Assembly (NCBI GenBank): GCA_963601575.1
Contig: CAVCFO010000004.1
Span: 48,122-112,121, forward strand
Origin: CAG-238 sp963601575
Lineage (GTDB): Bacteria; Bacillota; Clostridia; Peptostreptococcales; Anaerovoracaceae
Direction: 5' to 3'
DNA length: 64,000 bases
Positions 45,403-53,102 of this stretch are shown here, one piece after another. The position numbers and the translations under genes are program-made. The notes under the pieces were generated by a model, which saw only the letters and a program-made list of their open reading frames with translations, was not told the origin of the DNA and ran no database searches. The first letter of the stretch is position 1; each line of letters starts with the position of its first letter.

Positions 45403-45870
45403 TTATTTAATTCCTGTATGGCCGAATCCGCCTGCGCCCCGCTCCGTTTGGCTTATCTCAAATGCTAGGTCGAAGTCAACTTTCTCATACTTTGCGAATA
45501 TCACCTGGGCGATTCTGTCACCGTTATGTATCGTATATGGCTCATTACCCCAGTTTATCAGCGGTATATTCCATTCTCCGCGGTAGTCGCTATCCACGGT
45601 TCCCACGCCGTTTACAAGGCCGATGCCATGCTTTATGGCAAGTCCTGACCTTGCTCTTATCTGAGCCTCAAATCCGGGTGGAATCTCCACAAATAGTCCC
45701 GTCGGCACAAGCCTTCTTTCGCCTGGCTGCAATGTCACAGGCTCATCTATATATGCTCTGATATCTGCACCTGCCGAGCCTTCTGTCGCATAGCTCGGAA
45801 GCTCTCCGCCCTTGCTTACGACCTTTATTTTTTGATTTTCTCCTGTTACCAATTCCGGTTTTACTTCCAT
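45403..45870 (-). CDS. dut: dUTP diphosphatase
   Basis: A 155-residue trimeric dUTPase. Motif 1 'GSAGADIRA', motif 2 'RSGLA', motif 3 'GVGTVDSDYRGEW', motif 4 'RIAQVIF' and motif 5 'RGAGGFGHTG' are present; motif 5 has His where Ser is usual. It prevents uracil entry into DNA and supplies dUMP. I chose ATG 45870, with GGAG 6 bases upstream, over a TTG four codons earlier. It overlaps the M16 peptidase end by 10 bases. Confidence 0.96.
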   Translation of the reverse strand: MEVKPELVTGENQKIKVVSKGGELPSYATEGSAGADIRAYIDEPVTLQPGERRLVPTGLFVEIPPGFEAQIRARSGLAIKHGIGLVNGVGTVDSDYRGEWNIPLINWGNEPYTIHNGDRIAQVIFAKYEKVDFDLAFEISQTERGAGGFGHTGIK

Positions 45871-47114
45871 GCTCTTCTCCAATCGAATCTTTTGTTTGTC
45901 ACGGCAACGCCCAAGTAGCGCGAAGGGTCACAGATCAGCTCTTTTATCCTATCGATATCATCCATGCTCACACTATCAATACCTGCGATTACCTCTTCAG
46001 GCGCGCAAATCTTGTCGAGGAGTACAACATTTTTGCCATTTGCGAACATTCTGCCGGCAATATTCTCCTGTCCGAAGATGAAGCTGCTCTTGAGCTGCTC
46101 CTTCGACATCTCAAGCTCCTCGGCTGTCACTCCGTTCTTCTCCAAAAGGTCTAATTCTTCTCTTATCCCGGCAAGTGCATCCTTTATCCTGTCGTGGCCC
46201 ACGCCCGCATATATGAGATAATATCCGTCAGTAGAAAACGAGCTTGCCAGGGAGTAGACGCTATATGCAAGGCCCTTTTCCTCACGGATGTTCTGGAAAA
46301 GTCTTGAGCTCATGCTGCCGCCCATTATGTTATTGAGTACCTGCAAGGCGTATCTTCTCTCATCGTCCAATGGCAGCCCCTTTGCCGCAAGGCATATATG
46401 GGACTGCTGGATGTCCTTGACTATAATACGAAAGCTTTTTTCAAAATCCGAGGCACTGTATTTTGGGGTCTTTTTTGATCCTTTGAGTTTATCGAATTTG
46501 TCCTCGAGATATTCGCAAAATGCCTCTTCATCAAAATTTCCCGCAACGGAAACCACGATTGAATCGCGGGTATATTGCTCGTTCTTATATTCTCTAAGCA
46601 CTCTTTGCGAAATGCCGCGCAGCGTCGTAGGCGTTCCTATTATGCTTTTTCCGAGCGGCGAGCCACTAAAAATCATCTCCGTTACCGTATCATGCACCAA
46701 ATCATCAGGCTGGTCCTGGATCATCTTGATTTCTTCGAAGATTACCTTGCGTTCCTTCGTCATCTCGTGCTTGTCGAATATTGAATTTGCGAGCATGTCA
46801 AGGATAACTTCGGCGCCCTTTTCAAGATTTTCGCTTATGGTCTTCACATAATAGCAGGTCGCTTCCTTTCCGGTGAAAGCGTTCATCTGCCCGCCGATTT
46901 TGTCTATATCTTCTGCAATTCGCCTTGCGTTCCTTTTTTCTGTTCCCTTAAACATCATATGCTCGATAAAGTGGGACACTCCCGCATTTTTTTCGGTTTC
47001 GTTTACGGCTCCCGCATGAACCCATATTCCGAAGGCCGCAGACTGTACGTAATCTATTTTTTCCATGACGAGTCGAACGCCGCAGTTCAAGCTTTTTACT
47101 ACGATTTTGCTCAT
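45861..47114 (-). CDS. M16 family metallopeptidase
   Basis: A 417-residue pitrilysin-type protease of the processing-peptidase kind. The inverted zinc motif HFIEH (HxxEH) is at about residue 48 with a downstream glutamate, and the C-terminal half-domain follows, giving the two-lobed clamp. The substrate is unknown; a dut-M16 pair is common in Clostridia. The ATG at 47114 is set by AAAGGAGAG upstream; the open frame reaches further but would swallow the 60-residue gene. It overlaps that gene by 4 bases. Confidence 0.92.
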   Translation of the reverse strand: MSKIVVKSLNCGVRLVMEKIDYVQSAAFGIWVHAGAVNETEKNAGVSHFIEHMMFKGTEKRNARRIAEDIDKIGGQMNAFTGKEATCYYVKTISENLEKGAEVILDMLANSIFDKHEMTKERKVIFEEIKMIQDQPDDLVHDTVTEMIFSGSPLGKSIIGTPTTLRGISQRVLREYKNEQYTRDSIVVSVAGNFDEEAFCEYLEDKFDKLKGSKKTPKYSASDFEKSFRIIVKDIQQSHICLAAKGLPLDDERRYALQVLNNIMGGSMSSRLFQNIREEKGLAYSVYSLASSFSTDGYYLIYAGVGHDRIKDALAGIREELDLLEKNGVTAEELEMSKEQLKSSFIFGQENIAGRMFANGKNVVLLDKICAPEEVIAGIDSVSMDDIDRIKELICDPSRYLGVAVTNKRFDWRRAWK

Positions 47115-47293
47115 TTTTTCTTGCTCTCCTTTTTTGCCTTTATCAATCCTATTATCAAAACAATCGCAACAAGCACCAGGGCTATGTTCTCCCCCATCTT
47201 GCCGAAGGACGCCCCCACCGCATCGGTTGCCCAGAGTATGAGACAAAATCCGAATAATATCGAAATTACGATTGCTATTTCTGTTCTTTTCAT
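47111..47293 (-). CDS. 60-residue membrane protein of unknown function
   Basis: A small protein with two hydrophobic helices (about residues 5-25 and 35-53) and a basic tail KAKKESKKK. A GAGG/AGGT-type ribosome binding site lies before the ATG and its stop overlaps the M16 start (ATGA), so it is the first gene of the M16-dut-dgt unit. No family recognised. Confidence 0.75.
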   Translation of the reverse strand: MKRTEIAIVISILFGFCLILWATDAVGASFGKMGENIALVLVAIVLIIGLIKAKKESKKK

Positions 47294-47392
47294 TTTTTAC
47301 CTGCCTCAAATAAAATAACGCTATTATTGTATCACATTTTCCCCGAAAATCATATAGCTAAGATATAAAAGAAATCGCAATGCAAATGAAAA

Positions 47393-47434
47393 AGCTGCCT
47401 CATGTCAAACCTTTCGAAATGGCATGTGGCAGCT
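47393..47434 (-). terminator. Intrinsic terminator of the kor operon
   Basis: A 12-base arm AGCTGCCACATG (minus strand) pairs with its partner with a single mismatch, loop 18 bases, followed by TTTTTC on the minus strand. It begins 14 bases after the korC stop. Confidence 0.8.
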
Positions 47435-47447
47435 ATTTGGGATATTA

Positions 47448-47993
47448 TTATTTTTTATACTCGCACGCGAGCTTTGCACCGTAATGAAGGGCATTCAGGT
47501 TACTCTCTTCTGTCCCTATTGGAACATGATTGAGGACCGCAGCCTCTACGGCCTCCCAGCTTGCAACCTGCATGAGCTCATTTACAACACCTACCGAGAT
47601 GATATTGGCTGACATGTGGTTTTTGATGACCTCCGTGGCTCCCTCAAGAATAGGCAGTTTGTAGACCTTGTGGGCTTTTTCCACATCTTCTGGAACCGTG
47701 ATTTCAGAATCTGCAACAACTATACCATTAGGCTTTAGGCATCCGATGTACTTGTTCAGTGAAACCTGGGTCAGCGAAAGGAGCAGATCCGGCTGCAAAA
47801 CCTTTGTATATGTGATCTTTTCGTCGGAAATGATAGTCTCTGCCTTTGAGGAACCGCCTCTTGCTTCCGGCCCGTAGGCTTGGCACTGAACCACCTGTTT
47901 TCCGTCCTCAAAAGCGGCTTCTGCAAGGATGATGGTTCCCATGATAACGCCTTGACCGCCTGAACCTGTCATTCTGATTTCAGTCTTTGCCAT
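47448..47993 (-). CDS. korC: 2-oxoacid:ferredoxin oxidoreductase, gamma subunit
   Basis: A 181-residue gamma subunit of the POR_N family. 'MTGSGGQGVIMGTIILAEAA' is the glycine-rich motif at the N-terminus and 'QAYGPEARGGSSKAETI' the signature. It completes a four-subunit enzyme (delta-alpha-beta-gamma in gene order) that oxidatively decarboxylates a 2-oxoacid to acyl-CoA and reduces ferredoxin. Whether the substrate is 2-oxoglutarate or a branched-chain oxoacid is open. Its start overlaps the beta subunit stop. Confidence 0.9.
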   Translation of the reverse strand: MAKTEIRMTGSGGQGVIMGTIILAEAAFEDGKQVVQCQAYGPEARGGSSKAETIISDEKITYTKVLQPDLLLSLTQVSLNKYIGCLKPNGIVVADSEITVPEDVEKAHKVYKLPILEGATEVIKNHMSANIISVGVVNELMQVASWEAVEAAVLNHVPIGTEESNLNALHYGAKLACEYKK

Positions 47994-48817
47994 TATTTGT
48001 CACCTCCAACCTTGTGGATTATATCAAGATACATATCCGTATATTCCTCTTTGCTCTCGTCTCTTGAAAGTTCGCCGATGATCAGCTTGCCCTTGAGATC
48101 TTCTGCGGACATTTCTTTCGCTTTCTTTACATCTACCGCAACATCTCTCTGCCACGAAAGCATCTTTACGGAATCGCCCTTCTTATTCTTGCGCCCGTAA
48201 TATGTAGGGCAAACGGATACGCCCTCGATAAGTGAAAATCCGTGATGCTTGATTCCTCCTTCGATGAGCTTGATCGCCTGCGGTGCATGGTATGCGGTGC
48301 ATCTTCCCGTAAATGTTGCGCCGGCAGCCTCTGCCAGTTTTGGAATGTCAAAGTTATAGTCGATATTTCCATAAGGCGCGGTTGTGCCCTTTTCGCCGTG
48401 AGGCGTGGTAGGCGAATACTGTCCGCCTGTCATTCCGTAGATATTGTTATTAAATACGATAACCGTAATATCTATATTTCTTCTGCAAGCGTGGATGAGA
48501 TGATTTCCGCCGATGGCGGTTGCATCTCCGTCTCCAGTGATTACGATAACATTAAGCTCAGGATTTGCAAGCTTTACGCCTGTGGCAAATGCGATGGCTC
48601 TGCCGTGGGTTGTATGCAGCGTATTGTAGTTCATATATCCTGCGGCTCTGGATGAGCAGCCGATTCCGGAAACAATTACTACCTTGTCTGGGTCAAGACC
48701 GCAGTTTTCAATCGCCTGAGCTACATCTCTCATCAGTATTCCGTGACCGCAGCCCGGGCACCAAATGTGCGGAAGTCTGTTAACACGCAGCGTTTTTTCA
48801 ATCAATTTGCTTGGCAT
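47993..48817 (-). CDS. korB: 2-oxoacid:ferredoxin oxidoreductase, beta (TPP) subunit
   Basis: A 274-residue thiamine-diphosphate subunit. 'WCPGCGHGILMRD' binds an iron-sulphur cluster and 'TGDGDATAIGGNHLIHACRRN' with 'NNNIYGMTGGQYSPTTP' is the TPP/Mg2+ site. It is typical in length. It begins 1 base after the korA stop. The reduced ferredoxin can feed hydrogenase or Rnf in an anaerobe. Confidence 0.94.
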   Translation of the reverse strand: MPSKLIEKTLRVNRLPHIWCPGCGHGILMRDVAQAIENCGLDPDKVVIVSGIGCSSRAAGYMNYNTLHTTHGRAIAFATGVKLANPELNVIVITGDGDATAIGGNHLIHACRRNIDITVIVFNNNIYGMTGGQYSPTTPHGEKGTTAPYGNIDYNFDIPKLAEAAGATFTGRCTAYHAPQAIKLIEGGIKHHGFSLIEGVSVCPTYYGRKNKKGDSVKMLSWQRDVAVDVKKAKEMSAEDLKGKLIIGELSRDESKEEYTDMYLDIIHKVGGDK

Positions 48818-48818
48818 A

Positions 48819-49964
48819 TCAATATTCCTCCTTTACTTTTTTGAGTACCTCAGCCGGGGTAATGGTGGTGCCGTCGATTTTCCCTAGGAAAGCGACAGGA
48901 ACTCTGCCCTCAACGACCCGCTGAACCTCAAGGAGCATTTGACCGTCGTTATGCTCTGCGACGATGATCTGCCTCAGGTGTTTATTATTTTTGATGACCT
49001 TAAGCAGGGCTTCCTCAGGGAACGGCCATACTGTGATAGGTCTGAACATTCCGAGCTTTATAAAGTCAAATTTATGGGATTCTTCGATAGCGCCCTCTAC
49101 GGCTCTTGCGGTGCCGCCGAAGCAGATGATCAGGGTTTCGCAGTCTTCACAATCTACTTCCTCCCATTTTTCGATACGGTCGCGTCTCATTCTTATCTTG
49201 TCGAGGAGTCTTCTTTCCTGATTGTCTGTGATGCCGTTGTCATTTGTAGGGAATCCGTCAAGATCGTGGAAAAGTCCCGTAACATTGAAATGGTCGCCCT
49301 CGCCGAAAGGTGCATATTCGGGAACATAGTTTCCCTCCTGAACCGCATAGGCCAGCGATCCATTAAACTCGCGGTCAATCCTTCTGTTGGAAATTTTCAT
49401 TTCCTCTGCAGGAACCATCTCACAGCCTTCTCTAAGGTGCCCGATAATCTCATCCATGAGGAAGATTACCGGAACTCTAAAGCGCTCTGCCATGTTGAAT
49501 GCTCTTACGGTTTCCGTATAACATTCCTGAACCGACGACGGAGAAATTACGATAACCGGATGGTCTCCGTGAGTTCCCCATTTTGACTGCATGAGGTCGC
49601 CCTGAGACGGCGATGTCGGAAGTCCCGTTGAAGGACCCTCTCTTTGCACGTCGACTATTACAATCGGAATTTCTGCGATGGACGCATATCCGATATTTTC
49701 TTGTTTCAGCGAAAATCCCGGGCCCGATGTAGCTGTCATTGACTTCAGTCCGGCAACTGACGCTCCGAGAGCCGCAGCGATACCGCCTATTTCGTCCTCC
49801 ATCTGTATGAACTTGCCGCCTACCTGCGGAAGTCTTACAGCGCTTCTTTCTGCAATTTCTGTCGACGGGGTAATCGGGTAACCCGCATAAAAGCGCATTC
49901 CCGCGGCGATAGCTCCCTCCACAACGGCTTCGTTGCCTTGCAGCAGTTGAAATCTCTTTGCCAT
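48819..49964 (-). CDS. korA: 2-oxoacid:ferredoxin oxidoreductase, alpha subunit
   Basis: A 381-residue alpha subunit. 'GNEAVVEGAIAAGMRFYAGYPITPSTEI' is the pyrimidine-binding region and 'SVAGLKSMTATSGPGFSLKQENIGYA' the core, with 'EAEIP'-like binding and C-terminal 'EHNDGQMLLEVQR'. The ATG at 49964 overlaps the korD stop; a longer frame extends 44 codons further but crosses korD. Substrate specificity is not readable from sequence. Confidence 0.93.
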   Translation of the reverse strand: MAKRFQLLQGNEAVVEGAIAAGMRFYAGYPITPSTEIAERSAVRLPQVGGKFIQMEDEIGGIAAALGASVAGLKSMTATSGPGFSLKQENIGYASIAEIPIVIVDVQREGPSTGLPTSPSQGDLMQSKWGTHGDHPVIVISPSSVQECYTETVRAFNMAERFRVPVIFLMDEIIGHLREGCEMVPAEEMKISNRRIDREFNGSLAYAVQEGNYVPEYAPFGEGDHFNVTGLFHDLDGFPTNDNGITDNQERRLLDKIRMRRDRIEKWEEVDCEDCETLIICFGGTARAVEGAIEESHKFDFIKLGMFRPITVWPFPEEALLKVIKNNKHLRQIIVAEHNDGQMLLEVQRVVEGRVPVAFLGKIDGTTITPAEVLKKVKEEY

Positions 49965-50164
49965 TATTTTGCCTCCTCCTCGATATAAATTGCATAGTCC
50001 GGGCAGCGCAGCTCGCAAAGCCCGCACATAATGCAAGCCTGGGCATTGTTTATCTTCACCTTTTCGTGTTCCAATCCCAGAACATGTTTCGGACAAAATT
50101 CAACACAAATGCCGCAGCCCTTGCACCATTTTGGATCAATAACCAATTTCTTGTTATGTTCCAT
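49964..50164 (-). CDS. korD: 2-oxoacid:ferredoxin oxidoreductase, delta (ferredoxin) subunit
   Basis: A 66-residue bicluster ferredoxin with two CxxCxxCxxxCP motifs ('CKGCGICVEFCP' and 'CIMCGLCELRCP'). It passes electrons between the catalytic subunits and free ferredoxin. It is the first gene of the kor operon, with GAGGTG before the ATG and its own promoter upstream. Confidence 0.94.
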   Translation of the reverse strand: MEHNKKLVIDPKWCKGCGICVEFCPKHVLGLEHEKVKINNAQACIMCGLCELRCPDYAIYIEEEAK

Positions 50165-50217
50165 TTTTGTTCACCTCGTAAAGTATAAAAAAATAAGTAT
50201 AATTTAAATTACACTCA

Positions 50218-50245
50218 ATGATAACATAAAGGCTATTCTTTTCAA
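50218..50245 (-). promoter_or_regulatory. Promoter of the kor operon
   Basis: Minus strand: -35 TTGAAA (50240-50245), a 16-base spacer and -10 TATCAT (50218-50223) with extended TGT. The predicted start is near 50211, about 47 bases before the korD ATG. Confidence 0.65.
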
Positions 50246-50267
50246 GTGTTTCTGTAAAAAAACACTT
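50244..50267 (+). terminator. Plus-strand hairpin with T-run (orphan terminator 1)
   Basis: A perfect 8-bp stem AAGTGTTT/AAACACTT with an 8-base loop, followed by TTTTT on the plus strand. No plus-strand gene lies upstream. It abuts the kor -35 element. Confidence 0.5.
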
Positions 50268-50349
50268 TTTTTGAACAAAACAATTGACCGATTTAGCGAG
50301 GTAAATCATGCTAAAAGTTCAAACATTGAAATCGCAGTTGACATCGCTT

Positions 50350-50376
50350 AACCGCCAAACACTATGTTTGGCGGTT
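50350..50376 (+). terminator. Strong plus-strand terminator (orphan terminator 2)
   Basis: A perfect 12-bp stem AACCGCCAAACA/TGTTTGGCGGTT with a 3-base loop, followed by TCGTTTTTAC on the plus strand and no T-run on the minus strand. It faces away from every called gene nearby. The stem itself could also slow minus-strand transcripts leaving the MBL gene. Confidence 0.7.
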
Positions 50377-50382
50377 TCGTTT

Positions 50383-51342
50383 TTACTTGCGCTTAATTGT
50401 CCTGTCAAGAAACTGATTGATAACGATTTTTGCATTCAACGCATAAGCTTTGAAGGGCTGTGCCTTTGCACGCTCTTCCGTCCAGTAGCGCTTTTTGTGT
50501 TCTTCGAAGATTTCCTCTGCAGAAAGTCCCCTTGCGATTGCGTCCTGGATGAGCTTCTTTTCCTTCTCCTGCTCGGCTATATATTCGTCGATAATCTTAT
50601 AGCTCATTTCGGGCGGGCAAATACCGTAATGAGGCATGATGAGGCGAGCAATATCCAGCTTTTTTAGCCGATTTGCTGAGGCAAGGCTGTCCGCCACACT
50701 TTTTAGTGGTGCGGTATGCATCCTGCCCGGGCCTCTGAGAGTTCCGGTGGATTCGCTCGTGATAAGGACCTTTTCCGGAAGAATGTAGAAGGAAAGCGAG
50801 CAGTCCGTATGCCCTTTTGTTTCGAATATTTTGATAATTCTGTCGCCAAGGGAAATTTCGTCGCCATCTTTTACGATTTTGTCGATTTTCATCCCATCTA
50901 CTCTCACATCGATTTCGCCATTTCTGTATAATCTACTTGCATTATCTCCCAGGCTTTTCATAGTAGCAAGGGCAGTTTCGCTCTTAAATACGCGGCTTGC
51001 CTTTTCGTTACCACAAACTACCGCATCCGGCCATCTTTCGATAACATACGGAAGGGCGCCTATGTGATCATAGTGCGTATGTGAAACGAGTATGTAGTCG
51101 AGTCTCCTGTTTCCCTGCGCAAGCACAAGCTCAATATTATATATTAAGTTATCTGAAAAACAAGCCATCCCGGCATCATATAGTGCTGTTTTCTCGCTTC
51201 CCAGAATTAAATATGACTCTCCGCCGGCACCGCCCGTTACACGGATGATGAACTCCGGAAAGTCAAATCTGCTATAGCCCGGGTAATCCGTGAAAAATTC
51301 AGAATCCTCGGGCCTTTTCATTTTCTTTTGTATATCTTGCAT
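50383..51342 (-). CDS. MBL-fold metallo-hydrolase
   Basis: A 319-residue metallo-beta-lactamase-fold protein. Metal-binding motifs 'VSHTHYDHIGALP' (HxHxDH) and 'ETKGHTDCSLSFY', plus 'MPHYGICPPEMSYK' near residue 240, are intact. Hydrolase type and substrate are unknown (glyoxalase II-like or lactamase-like are options). It ends the dagK-Asp23-recG-rsmD-coaD run on the minus strand, 7 bases after the coiled-coil gene. Confidence 0.9.
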   Translation of the reverse strand: MQDIQKKMKRPEDSEFFTDYPGYSRFDFPEFIIRVTGGAGGESYLILGSEKTALYDAGMACFSDNLIYNIELVLAQGNRRLDYILVSHTHYDHIGALPYVIERWPDAVVCGNEKASRVFKSETALATMKSLGDNASRLYRNGEIDVRVDGMKIDKIVKDGDEISLGDRIIKIFETKGHTDCSLSFYILPEKVLITSESTGTLRGPGRMHTAPLKSVADSLASANRLKKLDIARLIMPHYGICPPEMSYKIIDEYIAEQEKEKKLIQDAIARGLSAEEIFEEHKKRYWTEERAKAQPFKAYALNAKIVINQFLDRTIKRK

Positions 51343-51349
51343 TTTTCTC

Positions 51350-51898
51350 CTATTGCTGTTCGTTTAGTTCATTTTGTGTCTTATAAGCAAGGTCTTTGAT
51401 TTCGTCTCTGTTTTCGCTGAGAGTTAGGTTGATCTGCTCGAAGGTTTTCTCAAGGTTAGAATACATTTCACCGAAATAACGCATGTTCAGCTCATCCATC
51501 TTTGCCTGCATATCGTAGAGCATCTTGTCCACATAGTCATATGTTTTCATCTTGAGAAGTCTTGAGTGGATCTCCGCATCCTGCCTGATTTCCTGAGCAA
51601 GTTTGGTTGCTCTGATGGTAATTTCGTCGGCCTCAACAAGATAGTCTGCCTGTTTTTGGGCTTCTCTGATGATTCTTTCGTACTCGGTCTTTGCTTCTGC
51701 AAGGATGCGGTCTCTCTCGTCGCGAATCCATTTTGCCTGCTGTACATCGTCCGGAAGCGCAAGTCTGACTTCTTTGATGATGCTATAAATGTCCTCGGAT
51801 TCGATCATGACCTTGCTCATCATCGGAACCTTGGTGGCTGCATCCACTATGTCCTCAAGTTCTTCGAGTAATTCCAAAACCTTCATCGTATCTTCCAT
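51350..51898 (-). CDS. Coiled-coil protein of unknown function
   Basis: A 182-residue, almost entirely helical protein. A short N-terminal segment 'MKVLELLEELEDIVDAAT' resembles a polar-localisation/DivIVA-type start, followed by long charged heptads rich in Glu, Arg and Ala (about 60-180). Clostridial relatives next to coaD are often labelled ATPase or V-type subunit H-like; I see no nucleotide-binding motif, so I would not use that name. The start overlaps the coaD stop (TAATG). Confidence 0.75.
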   Translation of the reverse strand: MEDTMKVLELLEELEDIVDAATKVPMMSKVMIESEDIYSIIKEVRLALPDDVQQAKWIRDERDRILAEAKTEYERIIREAQKQADYLVEADEITIRATKLAQEIRQDAEIHSRLLKMKTYDYVDKMLYDMQAKMDELNMRYFGEMYSNLEKTFEQINLTLSENRDEIKDLAYKTQNELNEQQ

Positions 51899-52380
51899 TA
51901 TTTCATTCTCCTTTTCATTTCTTCAAGAACATACGGCGGAACCAAAACAGAGCCGTCTCCGCCAAGGGAGATGACCTGCTTTGCCATCGTAGAACTGATA
52001 AATGCATATTTTGCGTCCGCAATGAGAAAAACAGTTTCGGTATCCTCATTATAAAGATGCCTGTGTAGCTGTGCCATCTGCTGCTCCGAGTCATAATCCT
52101 CGGTGCTACGCAGTCCTCTCACAACGACGTTAAAACCATTTGAATTTACATAATCGGCCAGAAGTCCGTCACACATCCCCGTGGAAACATTGGGAAGGTG
52201 CTCCGTAACCTTCTCGATCATTCTTACTCTGTCCTCAAACGAAAAAAATGTATGCTTTTCGAGATTTACAACAACCCCTACCACAACTTCGTCGAATATC
52301 TTTGCCGCTCTTTCGATAATATCCAGATGACCCAGCGTAAGCGGATCAAATGAACCGGCATATAAAGCCTTAGTCGCCAT
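51898..52380 (-). CDS. coaD: Phosphopantetheine adenylyltransferase
   Basis: A 160-residue nucleotidyltransferase for the fourth step of coenzyme A synthesis. 'AGSFDPLTLGHLDII' contains the TxGH motif and 'GLRSTEDYDSEQQMA' and 'ISSTMAKQVISLGGD' complete the active site. The ATG at 52380 is supported by GGAGGAA upstream, so the 33 earlier codons of the open frame are excluded. It lies 101 bases downstream of rsmD, its usual partner. Confidence 0.96.
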   Translation of the reverse strand: MATKALYAGSFDPLTLGHLDIIERAAKIFDEVVVGVVVNLEKHTFFSFEDRVRMIEKVTEHLPNVSTGMCDGLLADYVNSNGFNVVVRGLRSTEDYDSEQQMAQLHRHLYNEDTETVFLIADAKYAFISSTMAKQVISLGGDGSVLVPPYVLEEMKRRMK

Positions 52381-52481
52381 GTCTTCCTCCGATTCTAAAT
52401 TTGATTTTATCATATACCTTGCGCTTAGGCAAGACAAAATCAGCCTATCGGGACTGCTAAATCGTACAAAATCAGCCAAAA

Positions 52482-53027
52482 TCAGCCGTAAATTGTGATT
52501 CCGATGCTTCCATAAGTCCTGTCTCTAAGCTTCTCAAAGCCCGATATTTCGTCCGGAAAAGCATCCTTTGCACCGTGTTCGGCTACGATAATTCCCTCCT
52601 CTGCCAGCAGGTCAAGGTCTTTGATAAGTTCAAAACATCTTTCGTACAGTCCTTTTTTGTATGGCGGGTCGAGGAAAAAGACATCTATCTTTTCGCCCTT
52701 TGCAGCGATTTGACTCAAGGCTCTCTCGTAGTCTCCGGCAATTACCGACGAGCGTTCCTCCGCGCGGCACATGGCTATGTTTCGCTTTGTTAGCTCAAGG
52801 CTTATGCGACTGTTGTCAGAAAAATAGCATTTTTCTGCGCCTCTGGACAGTGCCTCTAGTCCCAAATTCCCTGTTCCGCTGAAAAGGTCTGCGCATACCG
52901 CATCGCAAAGGTTACCTGCGATCATGCTAAAAAGCGCCTCTTTTACCTTTTCCGTCGTCGGCCTTATATCATTTCCCACAGGCATTTCGAGTCGCCTGCC
53001 CTTAAAGTCTCCGGTTATTATTCGCAT
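52482..53027 (-). CDS. rsmD: 16S rRNA (guanine-966-N2)-methyltransferase RsmD
   Basis: A 181-residue methyltransferase. 'MRIITGDFKGRRLEMP', 'RPTTEKVKEALFSMI', 'DLFSGTGNLGLEALSRGA' (SAM site) and 'FLDPPYKKG' (DPPY catalytic) are the family marks. The ATG at 53027 is preceded by GGGAGAG. It pairs with coaD, and recG is 75 bases upstream. Confidence 0.96.
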   Translation of the reverse strand: MRIITGDFKGRRLEMPVGNDIRPTTEKVKEALFSMIAGNLCDAVCADLFSGTGNLGLEALSRGAEKCYFSDNSRISLELTKRNIAMCRAEERSSVIAGDYERALSQIAAKGEKIDVFFLDPPYKKGLYERCFELIKDLDLLAEEGIIVAEHGAKDAFPDEISGFEKLRDRTYGSIGITIYG

Positions 53028-53102
53028 AAAATTCTCTCCCAAAATTCAATCTGCTAATATATTAACTCAAACGAAGTGTAAAATCAAATTTTTGTCGAAA
53101 AA

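Noticed and set aside
50308..50667. Plus-strand frame antisense to the MBL gene
   Set aside because: It runs through a strong terminator and is antisense to a real gene; only its first part could be transcribed, so I report the terminators instead.
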